Shown here piece by piece: positions 7,348-14,512 of a stretch of DNA of 40,754 nt (positions within the stretch are counted from its first letter, which is position 1; each line of letters opens with the position of its first letter). The notes under the pieces were generated by a model. The model was not told where the DNA came from. It did no database searches and was given only the letters and a program-made list of their open reading frames with translations. Position numbers and translations under genes: made by a program. The stretch spans positions 1 to 40,754 of the forward strand of contig JAKFEP010000017.1 of NCBI GenBank assembly GCA_036675645.1, given 5' to 3'. Source of the stretch: Methylotenera_A sp036675645. GTDB taxonomy: Bacteria > Pseudomonadota > Gammaproteobacteria > Burkholderiales > Methylophilaceae.

Positions 7348-7550
7348 TTTACACACAAACGCACAGGGCCAGCGGCTATTCTAGAAATTGGGTGCCGGCC
7401 CCGGGCACCATCACTATTACATTAAGTTTCATTCACAATGAAATATTAAGTAAATATAAGCACTTATGCAATTAGTCATATCATAGTATTGCACTCACAA
7501 TGTAATAAAACTACTATGACGTTTCACTCAATTTACACACGGTTTTACAC
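7348..7550. other. Candidate phage attachment (attP) and integrase-binding region
   Basis: The 218-base gap before int holds features usual for attP. TTTACACAC occurs at 7348-7356 and 7532-7540, and TTTACAC at 7544-7550 (arm-type repeats). A GC-rich hairpin GGTGCC-GGCCCCG-GGCACC lies at 7391-7409 in an AT-rich setting without a T-run. TTTCATT-CAC-AATGAAA is a 7-bp palindrome at about 7427-7443. Without the host sequence the crossover core cannot be fixed. Confidence 0.45.
7489..7517 (+). promoter_or_regulatory. Candidate integrase promoter
   Basis: TTGCAC (7489-7494), 17-bp spacer, TACTAT (7512-7517). Inverted repeats CATAGTA (7482-7488) and TACTATG (7512-7518) flank it and could be a control site. 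The int start is 33 bases past the -10. Confidence 0.5.
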
Positions 7551-8531
7551 ATGGCGAGCATCAAGCCTCACCCAAAAGGTTATCGGGCATTTGTCTGTGT
7601 AAACTATATCCGCGATTCATCTATTCACCGGACCAAGCGTGAGGCTGAAATATGGGCCTCGAGACGAGAGACTGAATTACAGCAAGAAGCTAAGACACCA
7701 AACAATCGCCATACATTAAAGAAAGCTCTCGAGCGTTATCGTGATGAAGTTTCGCCAAATAAGCGTGGATTTCGTTGGGAATTTCTAAGGCTTAATGCTT
7801 TCCTGCGCAGTAGCCTTCCTGTTGATAAACCGCTTTCTCATTGCACGTCTGATGAAATAGGTAAGTTTCGGGATGAGCGATTAAAGACAGTTGCTAAAAG
7901 TACGGTCCTGCGCGAGCTAGGTTTATTGTCTTCAGTATTGGAAGAAGCCAGGCGTGAATGGAAGTGGATTCAGGTTAACCCGGTTGGTGATGTTAGAAAG
8001 CCAAAAGCACCGGACCACAGAAATGTATTAATTACTAATAAACAGGTCCGCTTGATGTTGAAAGCGTTAAATTACTCTCGAAATAAGCCTGTCAGGTCAA
8101 TTTCCTGCGCCTGTGCGCTGTCTTTCTTGCTGGCCCTACGCACTGGTATGAGAGCAGGTGAGATATGCGGTTTAACGTGGGCCCGGGTGCATGATGATTA
8201 TTGCATCCTGCCTAAAACCAAGACAACACCACGTAACGTGCCTCTGTCTAAAAAATCCAAATTGATTATTGAGCGTATGAGAGGCTTTGATAAAACGCTT
8301 GTATTTGGCATTAAAGCGAATACCTTAGATGCGTTATTTAGAAAAGCTAGGAATAGGGCGGGCCTAGAAGGTTTTACTTTTCATGACAGCAGACATACAG
8401 CAGCGACATGGATAGTGAATAATACTGATGTTAACGTACTCGAGCTTTGTAAGATGTTTGGCTGGTCCGACCCGAAACAGGCCATGATCTATTTCAACCC
8501 GAGCGCTAGTGACTTGGCGAAGAAGTTATAG
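7551..8531 (+). CDS. int: Tyrosine-family site-specific integrase
   Basis: 326 residues. The catalytic domain has R201 in TGMRAGEICGL, Lys in PKTKTTPRNVPL (K222/K224), H278-x-x-R281 in FHDSRHTAAT, W305 at the usual second His/Trp position in GWSD, and nucleophile Y314 in AMIYF. The N-terminal 150 residues hold a core-binding SAM-like domain. It would insert the genome at the attachment site next to it. The start is taken at ATG 7551; no strong ribosome site is seen. The gene faces the excisionase-like gene tail to tail, overlapping by 26 bp. Confidence 0.93.
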   Translation: MASIKPHPKGYRAFVCVNYIRDSSIHRTKREAEIWASRRETELQQEAKTPNNRHTLKKALERYRDEVSPNKRGFRWEFLRLNAFLRSSLPVDKPLSHCTSDEIGKFRDERLKTVAKSTVLRELGLLSSVLEEARREWKWIQVNPVGDVRKPKAPDHRNVLITNKQVRLMLKALNYSRNKPVRSISCACALSFLLALRTGMRAGEICGLTWARVHDDYCILPKTKTTPRNVPLSKKSKLIIERMRGFDKTLVFGIKANTLDALFRKARNRAGLEGFTFHDSRHTAATWIVNNTDVNVLELCKMFGWSDPKQAMIYFNPSASDLAKKL

Positions 8532-8733
8532 CCAATACTCGGTCCACCTCACTAATCGGAATCATTCCAGCATCATTAAGACGCAGTTTACCGGACCGGA
8601 CCATAGTTCTGATAGTCGGCTCTGATTTATCCAGCATCTCTGCCGCTTGCTTTTGTGTTACATGCAAGGGCCTTGGATGTGATTCAGCATATATCTGTAC
8701 GGCCCTTAAAGCAGTTTCTAATACTTGTTCCAT
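8506..8733 (-). CDS. Excisionase-like helix-turn-helix protein
   Basis: 75 residues from the ATG at 8733, which has AGGAA 7 nt upstream. An alternative ATG at 8775 overlaps the previous stop (ATGA) and adds 14 residues. The segment VTQKQAAEMLDKSEPTIRTMVRSGKLRL is a winged-helix/MerR-like DNA-binding motif of the HTH_17/excisionase type. It is the last gene of the leftward early operon next to int, so a directionality factor is the natural reading; a transcription regulator is possible. Confidence 0.65.
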   Translation of the reverse strand: MEQVLETALRAVQIYAESHPRPLHVTQKQAAEMLDKSEPTIRTMVRSGKLRLNDAGMIPISEVDRVLAITSSPSH

Positions 8734-8771
8734 ATTGTTTCCTATGTCAGCTACTTGTGAGGCGTTGAGGC

Positions 8772-9206
8772 TCATTGATTAGGCTTAATGGCTTGTATCA
8801 AATTCATAAGCTGAACTATTGCTGCATTCATTGGCGTTGGTGTTGGGTGTGTATCTATGCTATGAATGTTGTCTTGGCAATACTTGTATATTTTGTTAAT
8901 AGCTTCGGCTTGCTGTGCTATGGTGGTTCTAGATTCTCTATACAAATCCCTAAATTCTTTGCGCCCACGAACAGCCCTAATATAATTGTTCGCTGAGCGT
9001 TGTAACTCTTTCCGCAACGCTTCTATAGTGGCTGCTTGGCGCTTGTAAGCGGCTAGGTATGCTTCAAATGCAAATGTTTGACGGTCAGCATCTTGCCAGC
9101 CTAGATGTATGGCAACTGGTTGATACATTTCATTTAGCCACTTTATTCCCTTGCCTGTAAGTGGAAATTGAGCCTCAAACTGTTCTCTTATATCTTGCTC
9201 ATTCAT
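8772..9206 (-). CDS. Early phage protein, unknown function
   Basis: 144 residues, mostly helical, with a probable coiled coil over residues about 45-110 (YKRQAATIEALRKELQRSAN...). No catalytic motif. Such proteins, opening with short acidic helices and F.AYLAAYKRQ, are common in leftward early operons of temperate phages. Its stop overlaps one possible start of the excisionase-like gene (ATGA). Confidence 0.6.
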   Translation of the reverse strand: MNEQDIREQFEAQFPLTGKGIKWLNEMYQPVAIHLGWQDADRQTFAFEAYLAAYKRQAATIEALRKELQRSANNYIRAVRGRKEFRDLYRESRTTIAQQAEAINKIYKYCQDNIHSIDTHPTPTPMNAAIVQLMNLIQAIKPNQ

Positions 9207-9216
9207 GGCTTAAATC

Positions 9217-9465
9217 CTAAACTCTGGTTAAGTTGGTAAAATCTCTTGAGGGCATCCATGTGCAATCAACCCATGAGCCATCAGGTGTTTTAATTTGTAT
9301 CATTGCCATATCACCCACATATTCACTATGGTCATCTTCTTCAATAGGCCAGCCACAATACATGGTAAATTCTTGCCCGATTAACTCTGCCATGCCAGCT
9401 TTCAAGTCATCCGTTCTTACTGGCTGGAATACACCTTTGTAATTTGCGTGTTGTATTAATTTCAT
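9217..9465 (-). CDS. Small early protein, unknown function
   Basis: 82 residues, acidic, with GWPIEEDDHSEYVGDMAMIQI and SWVDCTWMPSRDF: probably a compact beta-rich fold. Not recognised. It lies in the leftward operon between two other small early genes. Confidence 0.55.
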   Translation of the reverse strand: MKLIQHANYKGVFQPVRTDDLKAGMAELIGQEFTMYCGWPIEEDDHSEYVGDMAMIQIKTPDGSWVDCTWMPSRDFTNLTRV

Positions 9466-9486
9466 GGGAATCCTTAAAAATCTATT

Positions 9487-9531
9487 TTGTTCATTCGGTA
9501 GCAGGGTTATATCTGCGGTGTGGCATCTTCA
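9487..9531 (-). repeat. 3' gene-boundary linker, copy 1
   Basis: TTGTTCATTCGGT (9487-9499), 20 bases, then GTGGCATCTTCA (9520-9531), on the plus strand. The same two blocks occur at 12405-12450 with a 21-base gap. In both places they mark the 3' end of an early gene whose product ends EDATP or close to it. Confidence 0.8.
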
Positions 9532-9764
9532 CGGGTTTTAAGAGCGCGAATCTCGTTGGTTATTTGCCTTCTTTCGTAGGCGTGTTCTGTATATGCAAGG
9601 GCGATATTAAGTGCATCTTCCAAAGCCTCATTCACTGAGTAGTATCTATTGACCTGCAATCCGCAAGCGCTGCAATTTAATGTTCCTTCCAAGTCGCTGT
9701 GGATAGATGTTTCGATGTATTTTCCATTGCCACATGAGCAGGGTTGATTAAGCCTATCTTCCAT
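9507..9764 (-). CDS. Small zinc-ribbon protein of the early operon
   Basis: 85 residues. CSCGN and NCSACG give a Cys4-type metal site (C9, C11 and the later CxxC), followed by a helical half (VNEALEDALNIALAYTEHAYERRQ). It might act as a small host-modifying or nucleic-acid-binding protein, as many early zinc ribbons do; no specific family. Both its 5' and 3' flanks match those of the unrelated gene at 12432-13010. Confidence 0.6.
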   Translation of the reverse strand: MEDRLNQPCSCGNGKYIETSIHSDLEGTLNCSACGLQVNRYYSVNEALEDALNIALAYTEHAYERRQITNEIRALKTREDATPQI

Positions 9765-9790
9765 ATGCCTTCTCCACGGGTAGCGCGGTC
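9762..9790 (-). repeat. 5' gene-boundary linker with ribosome site, copy C
   Basis: Minus strand CGCGCTACC, 8 bases, then AGGCATATGG. It matches linkers at 20435-20463, 17931-17960 and, in part, 13008-13041. The block CCACGGGTAGCGCG (plus strand, 9774-9787) is repeated exactly at 14092-14105. Confidence 0.65.
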
Positions 9791-9854
9791 ATTCCACGCT
9801 CAATCTAATTAACAAAATAACGCTTTAATACTTCCTATCTAAATGTGCGGTGTA

Positions 9855-10208
9855 TCATGCACCAACTCCAAATTGACCATTGTTCCTAGACTCTTCTGAC
9901 TTTTCTTCTTCTTCAATCTTTATCGCTGCTTCAATATCAGAATCTAAATTTAATGTAGAGGCTGCATATACGAACCATTCTTGATTGTTGGCATTATGCT
10001 TATCACGCAACCACCGATACCTCTCAGCATCTCTCTTATCCTGTATAGAATGCTCTGCTTGTTGTTGGCGTAGTGATTCAATATCATCTTTATGGCATGT
10101 GATACTAAATGTACTGTCTTTACCAATAGCAAATGTTGCAACCATCATTCCATCCTCCCAACTCGTTTTATTTGGGCATGGACTAAAGTCTTCATCTTTT
10201 ATATTCAT
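9855..10208 (-). CDS. Early phage protein with DAERYRWLR motif
   Basis: 117 residues from the second of two adjacent ATGs; AAAGGA is 6 nt before 10208 and 3 nt before 10211. The core KRDAERYRWLRDKH followed by WFVYAASTLNLDSDIEAAI is a recurrent signature of small early proteins in many temperate phages, with no known function. It begins directly after the stop codon of the upstream gene. Confidence 0.6.
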   Translation of the reverse strand: MNIKDEDFSPCPNKTSWEDGMMVATFAIGKDSTFSITCHKDDIESLRQQQAEHSIQDKRDAERYRWLRDKHNANNQEWFVYAASTLNLDSDIEAAIKIEEEEKSEESRNNGQFGVGA

Positions 10209-10211
10209 CAT

Positions 10212-10856
10212 CTATCCTTTAATATCAATTAGAGCGTTTATCGCCCTGTAACACATATCAGCACCAACACCTTCGGCAACACCATAATGTTTTTCTGCAT
10301 GAGCTTTTTTATCAAGGCATATTTGTGCCGCCTTCTCATAGGCTTCATTAACAGATTGAGATGGTGGGGCTGTGAATAGTGGAATTGGTTTTGCATCTAA
10401 TGCGCCATCGTAACTATCAATGTGATTCTGTGCTTCAACCTCTGTGCGGTAAATAGCACTAAACCTATTCAGCGTTCCGTCTAGGTTGCCTATCCCCCAT
10501 CTAACTGGCTCAACAGGCGCGCTATTTGTCTCGATAGAATTAGCATTATTGGATTTATGAGCTAAAATAAACAATTCTGTTGTTTGTGCTAACCTATCTT
10601 CAAAATAAAAATGATGTTGATACATACCATTGGCGCTTGGTAAAACATCCACTTCTATTTCTTCTGTAATTGCTTGATGCTCTATAGGCTCATTATTGGT
10701 TTGAGCATTGACAGCATCTATAAAGGCGCGGAGTTGGGATACGTCTTTAAATACTATTTCACCGTAATCACGTTTTTGCAATGACTTAGCATTTATAAAT
10801 TGCGCACCGCATTTTTCAGCTATCTCTATTAAGTCGCTAGTATTATCATTAGTCAT
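10212..10856 (-). CDS. Early phage protein, unknown function
   Basis: 214 residues. It seems modular: an N-terminal part (about 1-50), a middle part with PVRWGIGNLDGTLNRFSAIYRTEVEAQNHI (typical of a C-terminal module in phage early proteins) ending LFTAPP, and a C-terminal tail of about 45 residues with CLDKKAHAEKHYG and MCYRAINAL. No enzyme motif. It starts 8 bp after ssb and is surely in the same operon. Confidence 0.6.
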   Translation of the reverse strand: MTNDNTSDLIEIAEKCGAQFINAKSLQKRDYGEIVFKDVSQLRAFIDAVNAQTNNEPIEHQAITEEIEVDVLPSANGMYQHHFYFEDRLAQTTELFILAHKSNNANSIETNSAPVEPVRWGIGNLDGTLNRFSAIYRTEVEAQNHIDSYDGALDAKPIPLFTAPPSQSVNEAYEKAAQICLDKKAHAEKHYGVAEGVGADMCYRAINALIDIKG

Positions 10857-10864
10857 GGGTTAGC

Positions 10865-11245
10865 CTAGAATGGAATATCAGGGTCTTGTTCATCAGGTTG
10901 CATGTCTTGACGTTGCGCGCTACTCGTTGATGCGCCTTTAGCCCCTAATAGCGTTACATCGCTCACACGAAGCTCTAGGCTGTACTTTTTAGAGCCATCC
11001 TTAGCTTCATATTCCCGATTCGTTAACTCGCCTGTAATGCCTATCCGTGTTCCTTTCGTGAGGTAAGACGCGATAGTTTCACCACGCTTACCCCACATGT
11101 TGCAATTAAGCCAAGTAGTTACCTGTTTATCACCATAGCCACTTTGTAGGGCTACGCTAAACTGTGTAACTGCATCTCCACTAGGCGTGTATCTGACTTC
11201 TGCATCTTTACCACCTAGATTTACTATTGCATTTAATACGTTCAT
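10865..11245 (-). CDS. ssb: Single-stranded DNA-binding protein
   Basis: 126 residues. It has an OB-fold of SSB type with VNLGGKDAEVRYTPSGDAVTQFSVA, TTWLNCNMWGKRGE and GTRIGITGELTNREYEAKDGS. A short linker is followed by the acidic C-terminal tip DPDIPF, matching the bacterial SSB tip that recruits partner proteins. It coats ssDNA during phage replication and recombination. It follows recT directly (TAA then ATG), a common pairing, since RecT-type annealing proteins work with SSB. Confidence 0.93.
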   Translation of the reverse strand: MNVLNAIVNLGGKDAEVRYTPSGDAVTQFSVALQSGYGDKQVTTWLNCNMWGKRGETIASYLTKGTRIGITGELTNREYEAKDGSKKYSLELRVSDVTLLGAKGASTSSAQRQDMQPDEQDPDIPF

Positions 11246-12256
11246 TTATGCCATCACTTTCATTTCATCTCTTGCTTTGATTAATGCGCTACGTTCTTTA
11301 CTATTAAACAAAGACCATAGCGCGGTTTTTTCTTCTGCATCTACTAAGTTATTGCTATCTGATAATTCACCTAGCAAGCCATAAGCTTCTTGAGGGTTAC
11401 CCATCACGGCCTTTACATCATCTGCAATTTCTCTAAGCAAGTTTTGCATATCTACACTTAATGATTCCATTGCGCCCATGGTGCCGGAACTTCCACTACC
11501 AGCTTTATAAACGCCGTGAATTAACTTCTCACCCTGAACTTCTTTTTCTTCTGCAATAGATGCCAAGCCTTCTTCACCTTCGATGTTGACGTGATGAACG
11601 GCAGCATCCAACCTGTCCCTTCTAGGCCAGTATTTCGCGGCCTGTTTTACACAAGTTTTTTTAATCATCTCTTCGTTATCGGTTACCCACGGACACTTTT
11701 TTGAATTGTCTTTCATGTAAGCTTTCCAGGCAACCGATCTATCGCGTATTTCATAGACTTTGTTTATCGGCATGGCGTGAGTTAAATAGTCGTTTGTATC
11801 GGTCTTAACAACCACATACACGCCTATAATTTCACCCCTGATAGTCTGATTATCAAATGGGTTGAATTTGTGCTCTGGCGGCTTATCAATATCATTTAAA
11901 GTGAACATATCGTTATCTCTCACAATGACCGCTTGACCCCATTTAATAGCCCCTGTCTGCTGTGCTAGGTGCATTATTCCCATGTAACTAATATCAAGAC
12001 ATACCTTGTCATCACGCGGCACTAGGTAAGCTTGTTTAGTGGCTGGGTTAAGACTTATTCCAATAGCTGCAACGTTAGTGATAGCGGCTTGTAAACTAGC
12101 CTTGTTACGCATTGCAATACCGGCTAGGTAATCATTGCCATTTAGCAGCTGCAAGGCAAAGTTAGCTTCTCTATCAAACTCAATAGAATCATCCACACAT
12201 ACCTTTATGAAGGTGTCTTTTTGTGCGTTAACTAGTTGTGTTAATTCAGTGCTCAT
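11246..12256 (-). CDS. recT: RecT family single-strand annealing protein
   Basis: 336 residues from ATG 12256 with GGGA 6 nt upstream; a TTG four codons earlier is less likely. RecT landmarks: LLNGNDYLAGIAMRNKASLQ, AAIGISLNPATKQAYLVPRD, LDISYMGIMHLAQQTGAI, GEIIGVYVVVKT, WKAYMKDNSKKCPWVTDNEEM and KYWPRRDRLD. It anneals complementary strands in phage recombination. No partner exonuclease (RecE, lambda Exo or YqaJ type) is visible nearby. The 43-residue ORF at 12259-12390 ends 2 bp before its start. Confidence 0.92.
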   Translation of the reverse strand: MSTELTQLVNAQKDTFIKVCVDDSIEFDREANFALQLLNGNDYLAGIAMRNKASLQAAITNVAAIGISLNPATKQAYLVPRDDKVCLDISYMGIMHLAQQTGAIKWGQAVIVRDNDMFTLNDIDKPPEHKFNPFDNQTIRGEIIGVYVVVKTDTNDYLTHAMPINKVYEIRDRSVAWKAYMKDNSKKCPWVTDNEEMIKKTCVKQAAKYWPRRDRLDAAVHHVNIEGEEGLASIAEEKEVQGEKLIHGVYKAGSGSSGTMGAMESLSVDMQNLLREIADDVKAVMGNPQEAYGLLGELSDSNNLVDAEEKTALWSLFNSKERSALIKARDEMKVMA

Positions 12257-12258
12257 GC

Positions 12259-12390
12259 TTAATCCCAATCCCTATGTGCATAAGGTCTATACATATTCAT
12301 AATCAAGCGTTCTTTGCTTGGTGGTATGTATTTAGTGGTAGGTCTATTAGTGCCAAATACAAAGTTAATAATCATGTTTAAATAACGCAT
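12259..12390 (-). CDS. Short ORF translationally coupled to recT
   Basis: 43 residues (MRYLNMIINFVFGTNRPTTK...). A strong ribosome site AAAGGA lies about 7 nt before its ATG, and its TAA is 2 bp before the recT ATG, so re-initiation is likely. The C-terminus is rich in Arg, Tyr and Pro (YIPPSKERLIMNMYRPYAHR). Not recognised. It may serve mainly as a translational leader. Confidence 0.5.
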   Translation of the reverse strand: MRYLNMIINFVFGTNRPTTKYIPPSKERLIMNMYRPYAHRDWD

Positions 12391-12404
12391 TACAAAATCC
12401 TTTC

Positions 12405-12450
12405 TTGTTCATTCGGTTCGTTAAGTTTTCTCTACGGAGTGGCATCTTCA
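12405..12450 (-). repeat. 3' gene-boundary linker, copy 2
   Basis: TTGTTCATTCGGT (12405-12417), 21 bases, then GTGGCATCTTCA (12439-12450). Same blocks and spacing as 9487-9531. Confidence 0.8.
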
Positions 12451-13010
12451 ATTTTCCTTGCTACAGGGTCAATGCAAGCTCGTCCAGTCTCTTTCAGCTT
12501 TGCATCGTCTAAACTTTTTACGTGAAGTATTTCTGACAGCATTTTATTTACTGTTACATGCATGTTTTCTCTTAGGGAATCTTTCAACGCACCACTAATA
12601 TTTACAAGATGTTGTTTCATTTGCCCTTCAAAGTCTTTCGCTGCAAGTTCTGTCATAAACCATTCAGCACGTGTCACTCCGCTGTAAACGCTTTCAGATA
12701 ACTTACCTTTGGCATCTACTTTTTGATTCCAGTAGCCACCTATTAAACGTTCAAGTTCTTTACTTATAGATGTAGGACTGCCTGCCGCTTCGCCCCATGA
12801 AGTTGTTTTCTGATATTCACGATGAAACCCGTTTTCGATTGCTTCGTTAATAGCCTTAGATATTTGCTCATTAGCTGTTGCTACAAAAATAGCATCCAAA
12901 CGTTTAGTAACTTCTCTTGCAACCAACTTACTTAAATCGGTTTCATTCGTTAAGTTGTTGGCAACCTCTGCAATAACTCCACTTTCAATTCTTTCTTGAT
13001 TCAATTCCAT
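12432..13010 (-). CDS. Early phage protein near recT, unknown function
   Basis: 192 residues from ATG 13010; an in-frame TTG at 13043 would start inside the linker. Segments: ELNQERIESGVIAEVANNL, WGEAAGSPTSISKELERLIG, YWNQKVDAKGKLSESVY, TRAEWFMTELAAKDFEGQMK, ending in EDATP. It appears all-helical, with no nuclease or ATPase motif. I have the impression of a family found near recombination genes in phages, but no function is known to me. Confidence 0.6.
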   Translation of the reverse strand: MELNQERIESGVIAEVANNLTNETDLSKLVAREVTKRLDAIFVATANEQISKAINEAIENGFHREYQKTTSWGEAAGSPTSISKELERLIGGYWNQKVDAKGKLSESVYSGVTRAEWFMTELAAKDFEGQMKQHLVNISGALKDSLRENMHVTVNKMLSEILHVKSLDDAKLKETGRACIDPVARKIEDATP

Positions 13011-13041
13011 TTTTTTCTGCCCTCTCAATTTGGTAGCGCGC
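13008..13041 (-). repeat. 5' gene-boundary linker, copy D
   Basis: Minus strand GCGCGCTACCAAATTGAGAG then GGCA and an A-run before ATG 13010. The CGCGCTACC block and the G-rich block match copies A-C, but the distance to the start codon is longer. Confidence 0.55.
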
Positions 13042-13044
13042 AAC

Positions 13045-13272
13045 TTAAACGCTGGATAAAATTACAAAAGAAAAACCCAATCCAATCCAAAACAAACTAG
13101 CTATCAAGCACACCTTCCTACGTCTATTCTTAATATGCTTATCTCTTATTTGCGCCCAGCCTATACAGTGAGGTGTAATAGGGGATAGTAAGTTTTCAGT
13201 AGACTTTTGTTTATCAAGGTCAATTAGTAACACTGGAAAAATACAGCCTTCACTAGGTTTTAACGCTTCCAT
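13045..13272 (-). CDS. Small single-pass membrane protein (C-terminal anchor)
   Basis: 75 residues from ATG 13272 with GAGAGG 7 nt upstream. The N-terminal 50 residues are soluble, a basic patch KNRRRK follows, and a C-terminal hydrophobic segment VCLIASLFWIGLGFSFVIL reaches the end. This looks like a tail-anchored or single-span protein with N-in topology. Not recognised. It belongs to the leftward early operon. Confidence 0.55.
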   Translation of the reverse strand: MEALKPSEGCIFPVLLIDLDKQKSTENLLSPITPHCIGWAQIRDKHIKNRRRKVCLIASLFWIGLGFSFVILSSV

Positions 13273-13315
13273 ATCAATACCTCTCAATCACTACAAACAA
13301 ATTCATTAATGTTCA

Positions 13316-13552
13316 TTAATTAAATCGCAACATCCTCTGCATCGCTGCATCTTGACGGCTTAGAGTAAGGTCATTGCGTCTATGAAAGGCTCTCAGATAC
13401 CCGCTATCATCATGATTTCTTAAGCCACAATGTCTGCACTCTTCGTACTCTTCAAGCACGTAACCTTGTTCGTCACTTGTCCTACCGTGTGAACTCCAAT
13501 CATGTCCAAACACCACGCAAGTTAACTCTTTAAATCGACTAATTTGTTTCAT
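13316..13552 (-). CDS. Small Cys/His protein of the early operon
   Basis: 78 residues from the ATG at 13552, chosen for GGAG 8 nt upstream; two earlier Met codons lie in the previous gene. KELTCVVFGHDWSSHGR and YEECRHCGLRNHD suggest a small zinc-binding fold of the kind seen in DUF1660-like prophage proteins. The assignment is weak. Confidence 0.55.
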   Translation of the reverse strand: MKQISRFKELTCVVFGHDWSSHGRTSDEQGYVLEEYEECRHCGLRNHDDSGYLRAFHRRNDLTLSRQDAAMQRMLRFN

Positions 13553-13553
13553 C

Positions 13554-13865
13554 TCAATATCTCCTGTCATGTGCCACAAATTCAAATTGGTCTACATCAA
13601 CACGCTTTACATATCCCTGTTCAGCTACTAGCGCATCCTCTGCGTCTTGCATAAAGTCTTTCTGTGCTTTGGCGTATATTTCCAGTGCTTGCTTCAAGTC
13701 AAATATCGCATCGGCTTGGTCTACTGGACTGGCATCGAGCACTGCACGTAAAGCTGGTAGCGCGCTGATTAGGGCATCAATCAAATAATCATCATCAGCA
13801 AAATATGCTTCCATCAGCTCTTGTGCTTTGGCTTCAATATCAACTTGATTAGGTTCGTAAATCAT
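13554..13865 (-). CDS. Small acidic early protein
   Basis: 103 residues, strongly acidic and helical (QELMEAYFADDDYLIDALIS; DQADAIFDLKQALEIYAKAQ; DFMQDAEDALVAEQ). No motif recognised. Its ATG overlaps the stop of the gene before it (13862). Acidic early proteins can be DNA mimics, but there is no direct evidence here. Confidence 0.55.
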   Translation of the reverse strand: MIYEPNQVDIEAKAQELMEAYFADDDYLIDALISALPALRAVLDASPVDQADAIFDLKQALEIYAKAQKDFMQDAEDALVAEQGYVKRVDVDQFEFVAHDRRY

Positions 13866-14209
13866 GTTCTTCCACCCATACGGCGCATTGCCGCAATTTC
13901 TGCTACAGGGTCAACCATGCCAGCACAAGCATTTACACAATCAACTATGCGTTGAGCGTTATCCTCACCAAGCCTCATATTTCCACTGCATGATGATGGA
14001 CATGTGGTTGCTATCTCTTTTCCTTCGCCATGTATTTCGTGGTAACAGCTATTTTTATAAAACGTCCACGGCTCTTGTGAATGTGCACTTGCCACGGGTA
14101 GCGCGATTGTTTCTACCTCGCTCGAATGACCATTAGGGATTTTGCCCTCATGTTTTTCATATTCACTCTCTTGGTAATAAGCACCAGTAAGTTTGTGTTC
14201 GTCGTTCAT
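13862..14209 (-). CDS. Early phage protein with C-terminal NACAGMVDPVAEI motif
   Basis: 115 residues. The last 45 (LGEDNAQRIVDCVNACAGMV, then DPVAEIAAMRR) match a tail shared by many phage early proteins (NA.RIV.CVNAC.G..D). The preceding residues include CYHEIHGEGKEIATTC, possibly a small beta domain. The role is unknown. It overlaps both neighbours by 4 bp. Its coding sequence contains the block shared with the linker at 9774-9787. Confidence 0.6.
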   Translation of the reverse strand: MNDEHKLTGAYYQESEYEKHEGKIPNGHSSEVETIALPVASAHSQEPWTFYKNSCYHEIHGEGKEIATTCPSSCSGNMRLGEDNAQRIVDCVNACAGMVDPVAEIAAMRRMGGRT

Positions 14210-14358
14210 CTCGTATCCCTCAAAAAGAAGCGGCTAGGCTTCGTATCTAAAACAACCAGCTCACCCACTTTGCCGCTATAACGTACTGCTCTGGAGAACC
14301 TAAAATCTTGTATTGCTTTCTTTGCTCGGTGTAGTCCGCGCCCTAAAGCAGCTCGCAT
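14206..14358 (-). CDS. First gene of the leftward early operon (small basic protein)
   Basis: 50 residues, starting about 40 nt after the predicted leftward transcription start and ending in an ATGA overlap with the next gene, which supports translation. It is very basic (LGRGLHRAKKAIQDFRFSRA; SRFFLRDTR). No strong ribosome site. The charge suggests nucleic-acid or RNA-polymerase binding; an N-like antiterminator would fit the position but is only a guess. Confidence 0.5.
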   Translation of the reverse strand: MRAALGRGLHRAKKAIQDFRFSRAVRYSGKVGELVVLDTKPSRFFLRDTR

Positions 14359-14403
14359 TCAATTGCCGTCATCCCGAATCAACTAATAATTTGCCGATGT
14401 GTA

Positions 14404-14432
14404 ATTAAACCACAGGTTGAATTAGATTGCAA
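14404..14432 (-). promoter_or_regulatory. Leftward early promoter (P_L-like) with operator O_L1 in the spacer
   Basis: Reading leftward: TTGCAA (14432-14427), 17-bp spacer, TTTAAT (14409-14404). The spacer and -10 hold the operator AAACC-ACA-GGTT (14407-14418, centre 14413). The same layout occurs at the rightward promoter at 15579-15607. Confidence 0.75.
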
Positions 14433-14440
14433 GCATTATT

Positions 14441-14455
14441 TAAACCTAGAGTTGA
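14441..14455. promoter_or_regulatory. Operator O_L2 (degenerate)
   Basis: TAAACC-TAG-AGTTGA, centre 14448, 35 bp from O_L1. Only one half-site matches the AAACC consensus perfectly. The 35-bp spacing equals that of the right operators. Confidence 0.55.
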
Positions 14456-14471
14456 TATTTATATTTAGACG

Positions 14472-14494
14472 AAAAAAAACCAGCCGAGGCTGGT
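14472..14494 (-). terminator. Terminator of the repressor/HNH operon
   Basis: Leftward ACCAGC-CTCG-GCTGGT followed by eight T. It lies 18 bases after the HNH nuclease gene and would stop the immunity operon before the leftward promoter. Confidence 0.9.
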
Positions 14495-14512
14495 AGAGTA
14501 GAAATTAGTCAG

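Noticed and set aside
7391..7409. GC-rich hairpin as terminator of the DUF1996 gene
   Set aside because: No T-run follows the stem (ATCACTATTAC), so termination is unlikely; attachment-site or protein-binding role preferred.
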